Part shown: positions 23,592-32,342 of the stretch, piece after piece
Layout: each line of letters starts with the position of its first letter
Numbering within the stretch: the stretch's first letter is position 1
Assembly: GCA_038252945.1 (NCBI GenBank)
Contig: JBBSHN010000001.1
Coordinates: 62,001 to 126,000, forward strand
Direction: 5' to 3'
Source of the DNA: JAUJOE01 sp038252945
GTDB taxonomy: Bacteria; Actinomycetota; Actinomycetes; Propionibacteriales; Nocardioidaceae
DNA: 64,000 bases
Notes under the pieces: model-generated
The model's database searches: none
What the model saw: the letters and a program-made list of their open reading frames with translations, nothing else
Told to the model about the DNA's origin: nothing
Program-made: the position numbers and the translations under genes

Positions 23592-25865
23592 CTACTGAGT
23601 CGTGGTCGGCGTCGTCGTCGGCGTCTGCGTCGGCGTCGTCGGAGCCGTGGTTATGGGCGGCGACGTTGGTGGTGGCGCGGTCGTCGTCGGGGGTGCCGAG
23701 GTGCTTGGCGGAGGAGGCGGCGTCGTAGGGGGCGCAGTCGTGGTCGTTCGCGTCGTCTGCGCAATCGTGATCGGTGCCGACGTGGTGGGCGGCAGTGTCG
23801 AGAATGTTGCCTGAGTTGTCGGCGCTGCTGAGGTGGTGACAGGCGCGTACGTCGGTTGTGTGCCAGTCAGGAGCGCTGGCGGTGGAAAGCTTCGGACCGG
23901 CTTGCCCGCCAGGGCATTCTTCATGTACGTGGTCCAGGTCTGCGTCGGGTAGTTGGCACCGAAGAACGGATCGAGGTAACCGTCGAGCGGATTGTTGCCG
24001 TCACCGCGTACGTACATCACCGCGGTGGAAAGCTGCGGAGTGTATCCGACGAACCACGACGAGGACACGTGCTGCGATCCGTGATACTTCGCCGTGGCCG
24101 TCCCTGTCTTGCCGGCTGCCGGGCGACCCAACACCAGAGCATTTTGCCCGGTGCCCTGCTGAACGACCTGCTGCAATGCATATGTCACATTGCTGGTCAC
24201 CGCAGCAGAGAACGCTCGCTTGGGGGCACCATGGTGCTCGTATCGAACTCCGCTGGCATCGGTCACTTTCTGCAGAACGTACCAGTCTGCCTGCTGTCCT
24301 TTGGCGGCAAAGGTGGCATATCCTTCCGCCATTTCAACGACCGGCACGGTTGCTGTACCCAATGCGACGACCGAATTTGGTCTCAGTCCTGGTGATTTGC
24401 GTGGTATACCGGCGTCGACGGCGGAGCGGACGATCTTCTTCGGGCCGTCGTGCATCTGCATCGTCATATCGACGTACGCTGTGTTGATGGATTCGGCCGT
24501 GGCCTGAATCAGGTTGACGTATCCATAAGAGATACCGGCCGGATATCCGAAGCTTTGCCCTTCGTTCTCTACTGTCGTGCCGTCCGGGAACCTGTAGGGG
24601 GAGTTGCCGTCGAAAGTGTCATAAAGCGTGAACCCGCTGCGAAGTGCGGCCGCTAGCGCGAACGGTTTGAACGAGGAGCCGGGCTGCCCTCCGGTCAACG
24701 CCCAGTTGACCTGGCTCTGAGGTCCTTTCGCAAGATAGTTCCGACCCCCGATCATGGCTCGCAGCGCACCGGTTCCCGGCTCTACCGAGGCAACTGCGAT
24801 GTGGAGCTGCTTCAGGCCGGCCGGTCGTACTTGCTTAACCGCATGCCCCGCGGCCCGCATGTCGTGCCAGTTCAGAGTCGTGATGACCTTGAGACCACCG
24901 CCGTCGATCTGCTGGTCGCTAAAACCGTGATCGCGTAACTGCTGCAGCACGAGATTCATCAGATAGCCCTTCTGGCCACCGTAGATGTTGACGTCCCGGA
25001 TGCGCGGAAATCTCGGCAGGTGGCGCTCGAACCTCTGCGCCTGCGCAGCGCTTAGCTTTCCCATCGTCACCATGCCTTCGAGCACGTAGCGGTAGCGCGC
25101 TAGCAGGGCGCTCCGATTCTGTCCACTGACCGCAGGGTCGAGATTGCCTGGCGAGTTGAGTATCGCTGCAAGAACAGCCCCCTGAGAAACCGTGAGATCT
25201 CTGGCGTCCCGCTTGAAGTACGCCTGGGCGGCGGCTTCAATGCCGTAGGCACCGCGACCGAAATAGATGGTGTTGAGATAACCCTCGAGGATTTGGTTCT
25301 TCGTCAGCGTGTTGTCGATCTTGACGGCTAGAAATGCTTCTTTGATTTTGCGGCTCCAGGACTGTACCTCAGACAAGTACAGCACCTTTACATACTGCTG
25401 CGTGATAGTACTTCCGCCTTGTGTGGTGTTGGAGGTCAGATTGTTGTACGCCGCTCGCACAATTCCCTTGACGTCTATCCCCGAGTCGGTCCGGAAGCTC
25501 CGGTTCTCTGCGGAGATAACGGCATTCTGAACATACTTGGGTACTTGTCTAAGAGGAACACTGTGCCGGTTCTGAATCGCGAACTGACCGAGCTTGTGGT
25601 GACCATCGGCGTAATACACCGTTGTGGTCTGCGCCTCGAATGCCGAATTCGGACTTGGTATGTCGATCATCTTGTAGGCGACATAGACCGCGATGGCCGC
25701 CGCCAAGGCTCCGACGAAGGCGAGGGCGACCAACCACTTGAGCAAACGCTTGACCGCGCTCCAACGGCTACGCTTCCGCGGCCCCTGGACCACGGCCGCC
25801 GTCCCGACTGACCTATGAGTCCCGCTGACGGAACCGCTCGATCCGTCAGCGCTGCGAGAAGTCAC
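23592..25865 (-). CDS. Class A penicillin-binding protein (transglycosylase/transpeptidase)
   Basis: A protein of 757 residues: cytoplasmic basic segment, one TM helix (about 42-64), GT51 domain with ISAENRSFRTDSGIDVKG and GGSTITQQYVKVLYLS, then a transpeptidase domain with SSFKPF (SxxK), SIN and KTGTA. It polymerises lipid II and cross-links the stem peptides on the outer face of the membrane. The C-terminus ends in a tail of about 95 residues made almost only of Thr, Pro, Ser and Ala (from about residue 660), encoded by a GTC/GGC-rich low-complexity stretch at 23592-23870. Such tails occur in mycobacterial PonA1-type PBPs and may be glycosylated or span the wall. Expected start ATG 25865. 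Confidence 0.95.
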   Translation of the reverse strand: MTSRSADGSSGSVSGTHRSVGTAAVVQGPRKRSRWSAVKRLLKWLVALAFVGALAAAIAVYVAYKMIDIPSPNSAFEAQTTTVYYADGHHKLGQFAIQNRHSVPLRQVPKYVQNAVISAENRSFRTDSGIDVKGIVRAAYNNLTSNTTQGGSTITQQYVKVLYLSEVQSWSRKIKEAFLAVKIDNTLTKNQILEGYLNTIYFGRGAYGIEAAAQAYFKRDARDLTVSQGAVLAAILNSPGNLDPAVSGQNRSALLARYRYVLEGMVTMGKLSAAQAQRFERHLPRFPRIRDVNIYGGQKGYLMNLVLQQLRDHGFSDQQIDGGGLKVITTLNWHDMRAAGHAVKQVRPAGLKQLHIAVASVEPGTGALRAMIGGRNYLAKGPQSQVNWALTGGQPGSSFKPFALAAALRSGFTLYDTFDGNSPYRFPDGTTVENEGQSFGYPAGISYGYVNLIQATAESINTAYVDMTMQMHDGPKKIVRSAVDAGIPRKSPGLRPNSVVALGTATVPVVEMAEGYATFAAKGQQADWYVLQKVTDASGVRYEHHGAPKRAFSAAVTSNVTYALQQVVQQGTGQNALVLGRPAAGKTGTATAKYHGSQHVSSSWFVGYTPQLSTAVMYVRGDGNNPLDGYLDPFFGANYPTQTWTTYMKNALAGKPVRSFPPPALLTGTQPTYAPVTTSAAPTTQATFSTLPPTTSAPITIAQTTRTTTTAPPTTPPPPPSTSAPPTTTAPPPTSPPITTAPTTPTQTPTTTPTTTQ

Positions 25866-25883
25866 GAGTCGTCCGTCAACTGT

Positions 25884-26291
25884 CTAGTCGTCGTCGACCG
25901 TGTGCTGGCGCCGTGGTGCCTTACGAGGGATGCCGTCCCCGACGGCGTACGACTGGACCAAGTGGTTCCACCCGCAGCTGCGGCAGACCTCGAGGACATA
26001 GATCCTGATCTCACCGTGTTCGTGAGCCATTACCTCGATCTCGGCATGAGACTTGATGCGCCCGGAGAACTGACCGAGCTCGTCACCGAAGACGTACGAC
26101 AGATGAGTCAACTCGGGCTTGCGGCACACCGGGCATGGTGCGTCGACGGGCTCCCCGTGGTGCTTGGCGGCACGCAAGGTGTACGGATCGGCGTCACACA
26201 CCTCGTCGACGCTGGCACCGTTGCGGTTAAGGGTTGCCAACACCGCTCGCCGTTGCAGCGAGTAGTCGATAAGCGAGCGTTGCGACCACAT
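25884..26291 (-). CDS. DUF5318-family zinc-ribbon-like protein
   Basis: A protein of 135 residues. Four cysteines form two knuckles, PCPVCRKPELTH and LEVCRSCGWNHLV, consistent with a zinc ribbon. The N-terminal SLIDYSLQRRAVL and AEIEVMAHEHGEIRIYVLEVC fit DUF5318, a family known to me only from actinobacteria and usually sitting between the class A PBP and the PadR/Ino1 genes, as here. Function unknown. It is 18 bases upstream of the PBP gene on the same strand and so probably its operon partner. Confidence 0.85.
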   Translation of the reverse strand: MWSQRSLIDYSLQRRAVLATLNRNGASVDEVCDADPYTLRAAKHHGEPVDAPCPVCRKPELTHLSYVFGDELGQFSGRIKSHAEIEVMAHEHGEIRIYVLEVCRSCGWNHLVQSYAVGDGIPRKAPRRQHTVDDD

Positions 26292-26419
26292 AGTGCCTTC
26301 GAGGGTACGACACCGGGTCGCTCAGCATTGTGCCAGCCATATATCGGGCCGATAGGTCGCTGTGATGGGTGTAGGTGCTACGGTGGCGGCGTTACAGCGA
26401 AAGGAGCCTTCCTTCTCCC

Positions 26420-27070
26420 ATGGCGAAACGCGGCGACGTTCTGGAGCTCGCGGTGCTCGGGCTGCTGCACGAGTCACCGATGCACGGCTATGAGCTGCGC
26501 AAACGAATGACCGCCCTGCTTGGCTGGGGACGGATGCTGTCCTACGGCTCGCTTTACCCATGCCTGAAGCTGATGCTGCGCGCCGGCCTCATCACCGAGG
26601 ACGTCGGCGACGGAGACGTGCCTCCTGCGGTCAGGCCCCCGCGTCGGGGAAAAATTGTCTACCGGCTCACTGCGGACGGCAAAGACCGGTTCGACGAGCT
26701 GGTGTCGGCAAGCGGTCCAAGCGCCTGGGAGGACGACAGCTTCGGAGTCCACTTCGCATTCTTCGGGGCAGCGACCGCTGAGACGCGGCTACGCATCCTG
26801 GAGGGTCGCCGTACCCGGCTCGAGGAGCGACTCGACCGAGTCCGTACGTCGCTGACGCGGTCTCGCGAACTGCTCGACACCTACACGCTGGAGTTGCAGC
26901 GGCACGGCGTGGACTCAGTCGAACGCGAGGTGCGCTGGCTCAGCGACCTCATCGCCAGCGAACGAGTGGCCCTCAGCTCAGGACGCCGTGCAGGCGGACG
27001 ACCAAAGAGAACGGCGGTCGACGAGCCCTCGACGACCGCGAACGACCGGGAAGAAGGAAGTCGCGAATGA
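26420..27070 (+). CDS. PadR-family transcriptional regulator
   Basis: A protein of 216 residues. The winged-helix domain MAKRGDVLELAVLGLLHESPMHGYELRKRM...GRMLSYGSLYPCLKLMLRAGLI is a clear PadR start, with the LSYGSLYPxL signature. A C-terminal helical region with the coiled-coil-like LEERLDRVRTSLTRSRELLDTYTLELQ follows. PadR proteins usually repress nearby genes in response to small ligands. The gene ends in an ATGA overlap with ino1, so it is co-transcribed with inositol synthesis. ATG 26420 is preferred, with AAAGGAG somewhat distant (about 14 bases). A direct role in ino1 control is inference from context. Confidence 0.92.
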   Translation: MAKRGDVLELAVLGLLHESPMHGYELRKRMTALLGWGRMLSYGSLYPCLKLMLRAGLITEDVGDGDVPPAVRPPRRGKIVYRLTADGKDRFDELVSASGPSAWEDDSFGVHFAFFGAATAETRLRILEGRRTRLEERLDRVRTSLTRSRELLDTYTLELQRHGVDSVEREVRWLSDLIASERVALSSGRRAGGRPKRTAVDEPSTTANDREEGSRE

Positions 27071-28146
27071 GTACGGTTCGGGTTGCCATCGTGGGTGTGG
27101 GTAACTGTGCGACGTCGCTGATTCAGGGTGTGCATTACTACCGAGACGCGAACGCCTCAGAGCCCGTGCCGGGGCTCATGCATGTCAACTTCGGCGCCTA
27201 CCACGTGAGTGACATCGAGTTCGTAGCGGCATTCGACGTTGATGCAAAGAAGGTCGGCTTTGATCTCGCCGAGGCCACGACCGCCAGCGAGAACAACACG
27301 ATCAAGATCGCCGATGTGCCTCCCACCGGCGTCATCGTGCAGCGTGGTCCCACTCATGATGGGCTCGGCAAGTACTACCGGCAGACGATCGAGGAAAGCG
27401 ACGTCGAGCCCGTCGACGTCGTCTCTCTCCTCAAGGACGCTGGTGCAGATGTCTTGGTGTCTTATCTGCCCGTCGGATCTGAGGAAGCGGACAAGTTCTA
27501 CGCGCAGTGCGCGATCGACGCGGGCGTTGCCTTCGTTAACGCGCTGCCGGTGTTCATCGCCTCAGACCCGAAGTGGGCGGCGAAATTCGAGGCAGCCGGC
27601 GTGCCGATCGTCGGCGACGACATCAAGTCGCAAGTCGGGGCCACCATCACCCACCGTGTGCTGGCCAAGTTGTTCGAGGACCGTGGGGTCGTGCTCGACC
27701 GCACCTACCAGCTCAACGTCGGCGGCAACATGGACTTCAAAAACATGCTCGAGCGCGAGCGGTTGGAGTCCAAGAAGGTTTCCAAGACGCAGGCTGTCAC
27801 CTCCAACATCGAGCACGAACTCGGCGCCAAGAACGTCCATATCGGTCCGTCCGACTACGTAGCCTGGCTGGACGACCGCAAGTGGGCCTACGTACGGCTC
27901 GAAGGCCGCGCTTTCGGCAACGTTCCGCTCACTATGGAGTACAAGCTTGAGGTGTGGGACTCCCCCAACTCGGCCGGCATCATCATCGACGCCATCCGGG
28001 CCGCCAAGATCGCCAAGGATCGAGGTATCGGGGGCCCGCTGGTGTCCGCCTCGTCGTACTTGATGAAGTCACCTCCCGTGCAGCGTCCGGACGACGAGGG
28101 CAGGGAGTCTGTCGAAGCGTTCATCCGAGGGGACGTGGAACGTTAG
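27067..28146 (+). CDS. ino1: Inositol-3-phosphate synthase
   Basis: A protein of 359 residues of the prokaryotic MIPS type. The Rossmann start is VRVAIVGVGNCATSLIQGVHYYRDA; further landmarks are VIVQRGPTHDGLGKYYR, SYLPVGSEEADKFYA, VGDDIKSQVGATITHRVLA and NVGGNMDFKNML (NAD and active-site lysines), plus LEVWDSPNSAGIIIDAIR. It converts glucose-6-phosphate to 1L-myo-inositol-3-phosphate, the committed step for phosphatidylinositol, lipoglycans and mycothiol. The start codon overlaps the padR stop. Presence of this gene supports an actinobacterial host. Confidence 0.97.
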   Translation: MSTVRVAIVGVGNCATSLIQGVHYYRDANASEPVPGLMHVNFGAYHVSDIEFVAAFDVDAKKVGFDLAEATTASENNTIKIADVPPTGVIVQRGPTHDGLGKYYRQTIEESDVEPVDVVSLLKDAGADVLVSYLPVGSEEADKFYAQCAIDAGVAFVNALPVFIASDPKWAAKFEAAGVPIVGDDIKSQVGATITHRVLAKLFEDRGVVLDRTYQLNVGGNMDFKNMLERERLESKKVSKTQAVTSNIEHELGAKNVHIGPSDYVAWLDDRKWAYVRLEGRAFGNVPLTMEYKLEVWDSPNSAGIIIDAIRAAKIAKDRGIGGPLVSASSYLMKSPPVQRPDDEGRESVEAFIRGDVER

Positions 28147-28523
28147 CCATGCTCGTTGACGGTGTTGCGACTGACCAGACCGACCGTGTTGCCTTCGCTG
28201 TCGGTGAGGAACGCCATCCATTCGTCGGTGCCTACGGGTCCAAGCGAGTCGTCAGAATGCGAGAAGATCACGTGCGGTTCGGTGTTCACCTCAACACCGC
28301 GACTACGCAGTTGGCCGACAAAAGCGCGTACGTCGGGCACTTCGAAGTAGAGGAGCGCTGAAGGTGCGGCACGGTCGAGCAGCAATCGCATCGGGCCAAG
28401 GGTGAAGAATACTAGGCCAGGTGGGTCGAACGTCGCCGCTGGAGCGGTACCCAGCAAGTCGGCGTAGAACGCCGCCGCCCGCTGCAGGTCTGTTGCGCGC
28501 TGGGCAACCTGAATCATCTCCAT
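28143..28523 (-). CDS. VOC-superfamily (glyoxalase-like) protein
   Basis: A protein of 126 residues: MEMIQVAQRATDLQRAAAFYADLLG, then GLVFFTLGPMRLLLD, LLYFEVPDVRAFVGQLRSRGVEV and WMAFLTDSEGNTVGLVSR. This is the two-module VOC fold with the final DxEGNxxGLxS strand. Substrate unknown. It is convergent with ino1, with four bases of overlap at the stops, and divergent from the PrmC-like gene. Confidence 0.85.
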   Translation of the reverse strand: MEMIQVAQRATDLQRAAAFYADLLGTAPAATFDPPGLVFFTLGPMRLLLDRAAPSALLYFEVPDVRAFVGQLRSRGVEVNTEPHVIFSHSDDSLGPVGTDEWMAFLTDSEGNTVGLVSRNTVNEHG

Positions 28524-28551
28524 TGCAGGCCTCTCCTCGCATGTCCATCAG

Positions 28552-29418
28552 TTGGTGATCGCCGTCAGCGAGCGCTCCGGTCCCCTGTCATCGCCGCAGC
28601 GGCAGTCTGACCCTGCTGGGACCGATTCTCCATCGAAACTTATCGCCCGCCTGCAAGCGGCTGGGTGCGTGAACCCGGAGGCAGAGTTCGCGCGAATTCG
28701 AGCACGGTTCAGGCGCCCGGAGGATCGGTCGGCCGCTGTCGACCAGCGCTCGACGGGTGTGCCGCTCGAGCTGGTGCTTGGAAGGGCTCAGTTCGCGGGT
28801 GTGACCATCGAGGTACGGCGGGGAGTGTTCGTTCCTCGACGCCGCGCGGAGTCCCTGATCGAGGTTGCGGATGGCATGGCCCGGACGTTCGAAGAATCCG
28901 CGCCGAGCTCCGCGACCCGCGTGGCGCTTGACCTCGGCTGTGGCACTGGAGCGGTGGCTGCCGCCTTCGCGGCACGGCATCCGGACTGGCAGACACACGC
29001 CTGCGACATCAACGACTCAGCTGTGCAATGCGCGAAGGCGAACGCAGCGCGCTTCGGTTTCACCGTCCACCGCACCAACTGGTTCCGCGGCCTTCCTCCA
29101 GCACTCGAGGACCGCATCGATCTGGTCATCGCTCACCTGCCTTACGTGCCCACCGCGGACATTCCTCTGCTGCCCCGGGACTACCGGGCGGTCGAACCTC
29201 GTTGCACCGTCGACGGAGGCCGCGACGGACTTCATCCATGGCGGCAGGTCACGGCGACGTGCTACCGATGGCTGACTTCCGGAGGGTGCGTCCTCACCCA
29301 GGTCACCGCTGACCAGCGCAGGGCCGCAGTCGCCGTTGCACGCGCTGCCAGCCTGCCGGCCCGCACGATCGAGTGCGACGACGGCGTTGTGGTCGCTGCT
29401 TGTCGGCCGAAGAATTGA
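28552..29418 (+). CDS. PrmC/HemK-related N5-glutamine methyltransferase-like protein
   Basis: A protein of 288 residues resembling the PrmC-related set of actinobacteria. The N-terminal helical domain has GVPLELVLGRAQFAGVTIEVRRGVFVPRRRAE (compare PrmC PxxYxxGxxxFxGLxxxVxPxVLIPRPETE), then the SAM site ALDLGCGTGAVAAAFAARHP. The catalytic NPPY, which binds the glutamine of release factors, is here AHLPYVP, so the Asn is missing. True PrmC acts on RF1/RF2; with this change the substrate may differ. The start is TTG 28552 or GTG 28555. It is a lone gene between the VOC gene and an MFS transporter. Confidence 0.7.
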   Translation: MVIAVSERSGPLSSPQRQSDPAGTDSPSKLIARLQAAGCVNPEAEFARIRARFRRPEDRSAAVDQRSTGVPLELVLGRAQFAGVTIEVRRGVFVPRRRAESLIEVADGMARTFEESAPSSATRVALDLGCGTGAVAAAFAARHPDWQTHACDINDSAVQCAKANAARFGFTVHRTNWFRGLPPALEDRIDLVIAHLPYVPTADIPLLPRDYRAVEPRCTVDGGRDGLHPWRQVTATCYRWLTSGGCVLTQVTADQRRAAVAVARAASLPARTIECDDGVVVAACRPKN

Positions 29419-29486
29419 CACGATCCTTCCCCCCGTCTGGGCCGCGTCTAGCGCGATCAGCTCATGGTGTCGCGTGCTCAGGCAGA

Positions 29487-30788
29487 ATGAGCCGCGCCAT
29501 GCGCTTCTTCGTCGAGCTCCGTTCCCTGCTCGCCGACGCCAGGTTCCGCCGACTCTTCGCGGTGCGCGTGACGAGTCAGTCCGCCGACGGCGTCTTCCAG
29601 CTGGCCCTCACGTCATACTTGCTCTTCTCTCCTGAGCGGCAACCCGACGCACTGTCGATTGCCGGAGCGCTCGCAGCCGTGCTGCTTCCCTTCAGTGCAC
29701 TCGGCCCGTTCACCGGAGTCTTCTTGGACCGCTGGCCGCGCCAACAGGTGCTGCTGTGGTGCAACGTGACGCGCTTGATCCCACTGCTGGGAATCGCCGC
29801 GCTGATCAGCGCACACCGAACCGGGGTGCCGCTCTACGCGTTGGCAATTGTCTCCTTCAGCATCAACCGTTTCCTTCTCGCCGGCCTCTCCGCAGCGCTC
29901 CCCCACGTCGTCGAGCCAAGAGAGCTCGTGCTTGCCAACTCCGTCACGCCGACCGCTGGCACCCTTGCCTTCTTCGGTGGACTCGGCGCCGGAACACTCG
30001 CTCGAGGCATCCTGCCGTGGGGAGACGGGGCGATCCTTGCCGCGGCAAGCCTGATCTATCTTCTAGCCGCCGTCTTGGCGTTGCGCATTCCTGTCAGACA
30101 ACTCGGGCCGGACCCCTGCCTCCGCCAAGTGCCGATCGGGTCGAGGCTAAGCGCCGTCGTCGGGGATTTGCGGTCAGGCCTTCGCCATCTGCGCGGGCGC
30201 CCGACGGCGAGTCACGCCCTCGCCGCCATCGCCGCACACCGCTTCGGATATGGCCTCTCCACTGTCGCCACGATTCTGCTCTACCGCGGTTACTTCCATC
30301 CGCCGGCGGCCACTCAGGCAGCGTTCACAGGTCTGTCGACGGCAGTGTTGGTGTCAGGCGTCGGGTTCTTTGCGGCGGCCCTTTTCACGCCCGTGGCCAC
30401 AGCCAGAATCTCAGCGCAGACCTGGATCGCCGTCCTGCTCCTGATCGCCGCTGCTTGTCAGGTGCTGCCAGGCGGCCTCTACACCGAGTCCGGCGTCCTC
30501 GTCGCAGCCTTCGTGCTCGGAGTGACTGCACAGGGCGTCAAGATCTGCGTGGATACGTTGGTGCAGCGCAGCGTCGACGACGAGTTCCGGGGGCGGGTGT
30601 TCGCGCTGTACGACGTCGCCTTCAACGTGGTCTTTGTGGCCGCCGCCGCGGTTGGGGCTGTTGTCCTTCCAGACAACGGGAAGTCCTACGCCGTCCTCGG
30701 GCTCGTCGCCGCTGGGTACGCCCTCACCGCGGTGCTCTATCGGCGGGCTGAACGCCCGAGCGGCGGTGAGCTCGCGGTCGCCTGCTGA
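29487..30788 (+). CDS. Major facilitator superfamily transporter
   Basis: A protein of 433 residues with about twelve hydrophobic segments. The first block has RLFAVRVTSQSADGVFQLALTSY, and the loop after TM2 has GPFTGVFLDRWPRQQVLLW, the DRxxRxxxL-type MFS loop motif. RFGYGLSTVATILLYRG lies in the second half. The arrangement matches MFS drug exporters of the kind next to pcnA in Streptomyces (between ino1 and pcnA). ATG 29487 is preferred over upstream in-frame starts because the membrane domain begins shortly after it. Substrate unknown. It ends 6 bases before the convergent pcnA stop. Confidence 0.88.
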   Translation: MSRAMRFFVELRSLLADARFRRLFAVRVTSQSADGVFQLALTSYLLFSPERQPDALSIAGALAAVLLPFSALGPFTGVFLDRWPRQQVLLWCNVTRLIPLLGIAALISAHRTGVPLYALAIVSFSINRFLLAGLSAALPHVVEPRELVLANSVTPTAGTLAFFGGLGAGTLARGILPWGDGAILAAASLIYLLAAVLALRIPVRQLGPDPCLRQVPIGSRLSAVVGDLRSGLRHLRGRPTASHALAAIAAHRFGYGLSTVATILLYRGYFHPPAATQAAFTGLSTAVLVSGVGFFAAALFTPVATARISAQTWIAVLLLIAAACQVLPGGLYTESGVLVAAFVLGVTAQGVKICVDTLVQRSVDDEFRGRVFALYDVAFNVVFVAAAAVGAVVLPDNGKSYAVLGLVAAGYALTAVLYRRAERPSGGELAVAC

Positions 30789-30794
30789 CGCTCG

Positions 30795-32240
30795 TCAAGC
30801 CGACCCGGTGGCCCACCAGTCCAGCAGCTCCGCACGAGCTTTCTCTTCACCCAACGGCCCGCGTTCGATGCGCAGCTCGAGCAGGAAGCGATAGGCCTCC
30901 CCGACCAGTGGCCCTGGAGGGATGCTGAGTGTCTCCATGATCTGCGTGCCGTCAAGGTCTGGACGAAGAGCCGCCAGCTCCTCCTCCGCAGCCAACTTGG
31001 CGATGCGAGCCTCGAGCTCGTCATACGCGCGCTTCAGGCGGGCCGCCTTGCGGGAGTTCCGCGTTGTGCAGTCAGCACGCGTGAGCGCATGCAGCCGCGG
31101 CAGCAACGGACCCGCGTCGCGGACGTAGCGGCGGACCGCCGCGTCGGTCCACTCCCCCGACCCGTAGCCATGAAACCGCAGGTGCAGCTCCACCAGCCGT
31201 ACCACGTTAGCGATTTCGTCCCTGCTGAACCGCAGCGCCTGCAGCCGGCGCTTCGCCAGCTTCGCGCCGACGACGTCGTGATGATGGAACGTGACAGAAC
31301 CGTCGCTGGTGGAGCGTCGAGTACGCGGCTTGCCGATGTCGTGCAGCAGCGCGGCGGCGCGCGTGATGAGGTCTGGTCCGCCGTTCGGAAGCCGATCCTC
31401 GAGTGCGATCGCCTGGTCGAGCACTGTCAGGGTGTGCTCGTACACATCCTTGTGCCGGTGATGCTCGTCGCGCTCAAGTCGGAGCGCCGGCAGCTCCGGA
31501 AGTATCTGGTCCGCGAGCCCAGTCTCCACGAGCAACATCAACCCGAGCCGTGGTCGAGGTGCAAGCAAGAGCTTGACGAGCTCGTCGTGAACTCGCTCCG
31601 CGGAGACGATGTTGATTCGATCGGCCAGGTCGCGCATCGCGGTCACCACCTCCTGAGCAACCGTGGACCTCAGCTGCGAGACGAATCGGGCCGCCCGAAG
31701 CATGCGCAGCGGATCGTCGTTGAACGACTCCTCCGCAGGGCCAGGTGTGCGCAGGATCCGCGCGTCGAGGTCGGCCTTGCCATCGAAGGGATCCACCAAC
31801 TCCAGCGACGGAAGCCGCACAGCCAAGGCGTTCAGGGTGAAGTCTCGCCTGCGGAGGTCCCCCTCGAGGCTTGATCCGAACTGCACCCCCGGCTTGCGGG
31901 ATCGCGCGTCGTACACCTCCGAGCGGTACGTCGTGATCTCCAGCCGCCAAGGCCCGTGTGCGGCGCCGATGGTCCCGTAGTCTCGACCGACATCCCAGGT
32001 AGTGTCGGCCCACCCTTTGAGGCGCTGCTCAATCTCTTGCGGCCGCGCGGACGTCGTGAAGTCCAGATCCGTACTCTCTGCTCGACCGATCAAGGCATCG
32101 CGCACCGAACCGCCGACCAACGCGATCTCGTGGCCTGCTTCGTCGAAACGACGACCGAGATCCATCACAACCGGGGCATGGTGGACCAGTCGCCGGATCG
32201 CCACCATGTCCCAGTCAACCGACGGCTGAGGAGTCTCCAC
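30795..32240 (-). CDS. pcnA: CCA-adding tRNA nucleotidyltransferase
   Basis: A protein of about 481 residues. The nucleotidyltransferase head is IALVGGSVRDALIGRAESTDLDFTTSARP, with the DxD metal site, and RRRDFTLNALAVRL is the neck. An HD domain in the second half (HRHKDVYEHTLTVLDQAI, ALLHDIGKPRTRR, HHHDVVGAKLAKRRL) is typical of bacterial CCA enzymes. It adds or repairs the 3' CCA of tRNAs; both tRNA genes in this window lack an encoded CCA, so such an enzyme is needed. The start is uncertain (GTG 32240, ATG 32207 or GTG 32267). It is divergent from the DUF6049 gene. Confidence 0.93.
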   Translation of the reverse strand: METPQPSVDWDMVAIRRLVHHAPVVMDLGRRFDEAGHEIALVGGSVRDALIGRAESTDLDFTTSARPQEIEQRLKGWADTTWDVGRDYGTIGAAHGPWRLEITTYRSEVYDARSRKPGVQFGSSLEGDLRRRDFTLNALAVRLPSLELVDPFDGKADLDARILRTPGPAEESFNDDPLRMLRAARFVSQLRSTVAQEVVTAMRDLADRINIVSAERVHDELVKLLLAPRPRLGLMLLVETGLADQILPELPALRLERDEHHRHKDVYEHTLTVLDQAIALEDRLPNGGPDLITRAAALLHDIGKPRTRRSTSDGSVTFHHHDVVGAKLAKRRLQALRFSRDEIANVVRLVELHLRFHGYGSGEWTDAAVRRYVRDAGPLLPRLHALTRADCTTRNSRKAARLKRAYDELEARIAKLAAEEELAALRPDLDGTQIMETLSIPPGPLVGEAYRFLLELRIERGPLGEEKARAELLDWWATGSA

Positions 32241-32342
32241 GGTGCACCACTGTATGAGGCATCCCACCGCGGAATGCTCAACAGATACGATGTGGCACGT
32301 GCATCACCTGCGGACAGCCGTCCCGCACGTACCGCGCCGTTG

